The translations under genes and the position numbers were made by a program. A DNA stretch of 64,000 bases from positions 5,073,459 to 5,137,458 of the forward strand of contig JAGGNK010012559.1 of assembly GCA_017590115.1 (NCBI GenBank), given 5' to 3'. This document shows, one piece after another, positions 63,668 through 64,000 of this stretch; within the stretch, counting starts at the first letter, position 1, and each line of letters starts with the position of its first letter. Under the pieces are notes generated by a model. That model saw only the letters and a program-made list of their open reading frames with translations, did no database searches and was not told where the DNA came from. The DNA comes from Montifringilla adamsi (Eukaryota; Chordata; Aves; Passeriformes; Passeridae).

Positions 63668-64000
63668 CCTGTCCAGAACAAGTTTTCCACTGGCTCATCC
63701 CCTCCCCCTCTTAATCCTGCAAAAACAGAGAGTTTTCACTGAGATGTGACTGCTGAGCAGGGCAGACCTGTGGTGTTCTTGTGGTGGCCACCCCGGACCT
63801 GCCACATCCAGGAGAGCAAGGAGGACGCTTGGCACTGCCAGAGCCAGGATTGGAAATGCATTTCTCTTAGACAGCACCACTAAATACCCTAAAAAAATCC
63901 CAATTTGAGCAGCGAGGCCTCTGCTGAGCGAGCCGGGACAGGTCCGGAGGGAATGAGAGCGGCAGCACAGGAAGGATCCCAGAGCAGGCTGCGAGTCCTG

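Larger units (their letters stand above)
61972..64000 (+). other. MACF1: MACF1 intron running off the right edge
   Basis: GC-rich to about 62.6 kb, with an 11-base repeat at 62066-62120 and many GTGGGGTGCCC-like phrases, then more mixed sequence. No further coding exon was recognised. Confidence 0.5.

Overview
This is an avian nuclear chromosome segment, probably from a GC-rich microchromosome. The evidence is spliced vertebrate genes with short introns, several CR1 retrotransposon tails of the bird type, an avian-style LTR in an intron, and strongly GC-rich promoter islands. The genes are recognisable orthologues of the human 1p35.1 cluster (HPCA, TMEM54, RNF19B, AK2, AZIN2), followed directly by NDUFS5 and MACF1, which in human lie several Mb away at 1p34.3. 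I reconstructed coding exons from splice signals, reading-frame phase and recalled family sequences. No alignment or database search was run.

Layout: 1-1533 is the GC-rich 5' flank of HPCA with a possible non-coding exon. HPCA (+) codes at 1534-2875 and meets TMEM54 (-, 5391-3550) tail to tail. RNF19B (-, 18096-6576; nine coding exons) has an N-filled assembly gap in exon 1. From 18.4 to 33.4 kb no protein gene is supported, but there is a GC-rich island with a minus-strand splice donor at 31.2-31.6 kb. AK2 (-, 40395-36273; six coding exons) probably extends to an AK2B-type alternative terminal exon near 34.34 kb. Divergently transcribed AZIN2 (+, 43512-48168; nine coding exons) contains a CR1 copy, minisatellites and an LTR in its introns. 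NDUFS5 (+, 49577-50525) follows two large minisatellites. From about 55 kb to the right edge lies the 5' end of MACF1, with two alternative coding first exons (57081 and 61878) that end in the same phase.

Functions: these are ordinary vertebrate genes without an operon-like relationship. HPCA is a neuronal calcium sensor, TMEM54 a four-helix membrane protein, RNF19B an RBR ubiquitin ligase, AK2 the mitochondrial intermembrane adenylate kinase, AZIN2 an antizyme inhibitor related to ornithine decarboxylase, NDUFS5 a complex I accessory subunit, and MACF1 an actin-microtubule cross-linker. I found no prokaryotic, CRISPR or defence system. The best leads are the AK2 alternative 3' exons, an AZIN2 copy missing additional ODC catalytic residues, the synteny junction sitting in minisatellites, two clusters of RFX-like X-box motifs, and the unexplained island at 31.3 kb.
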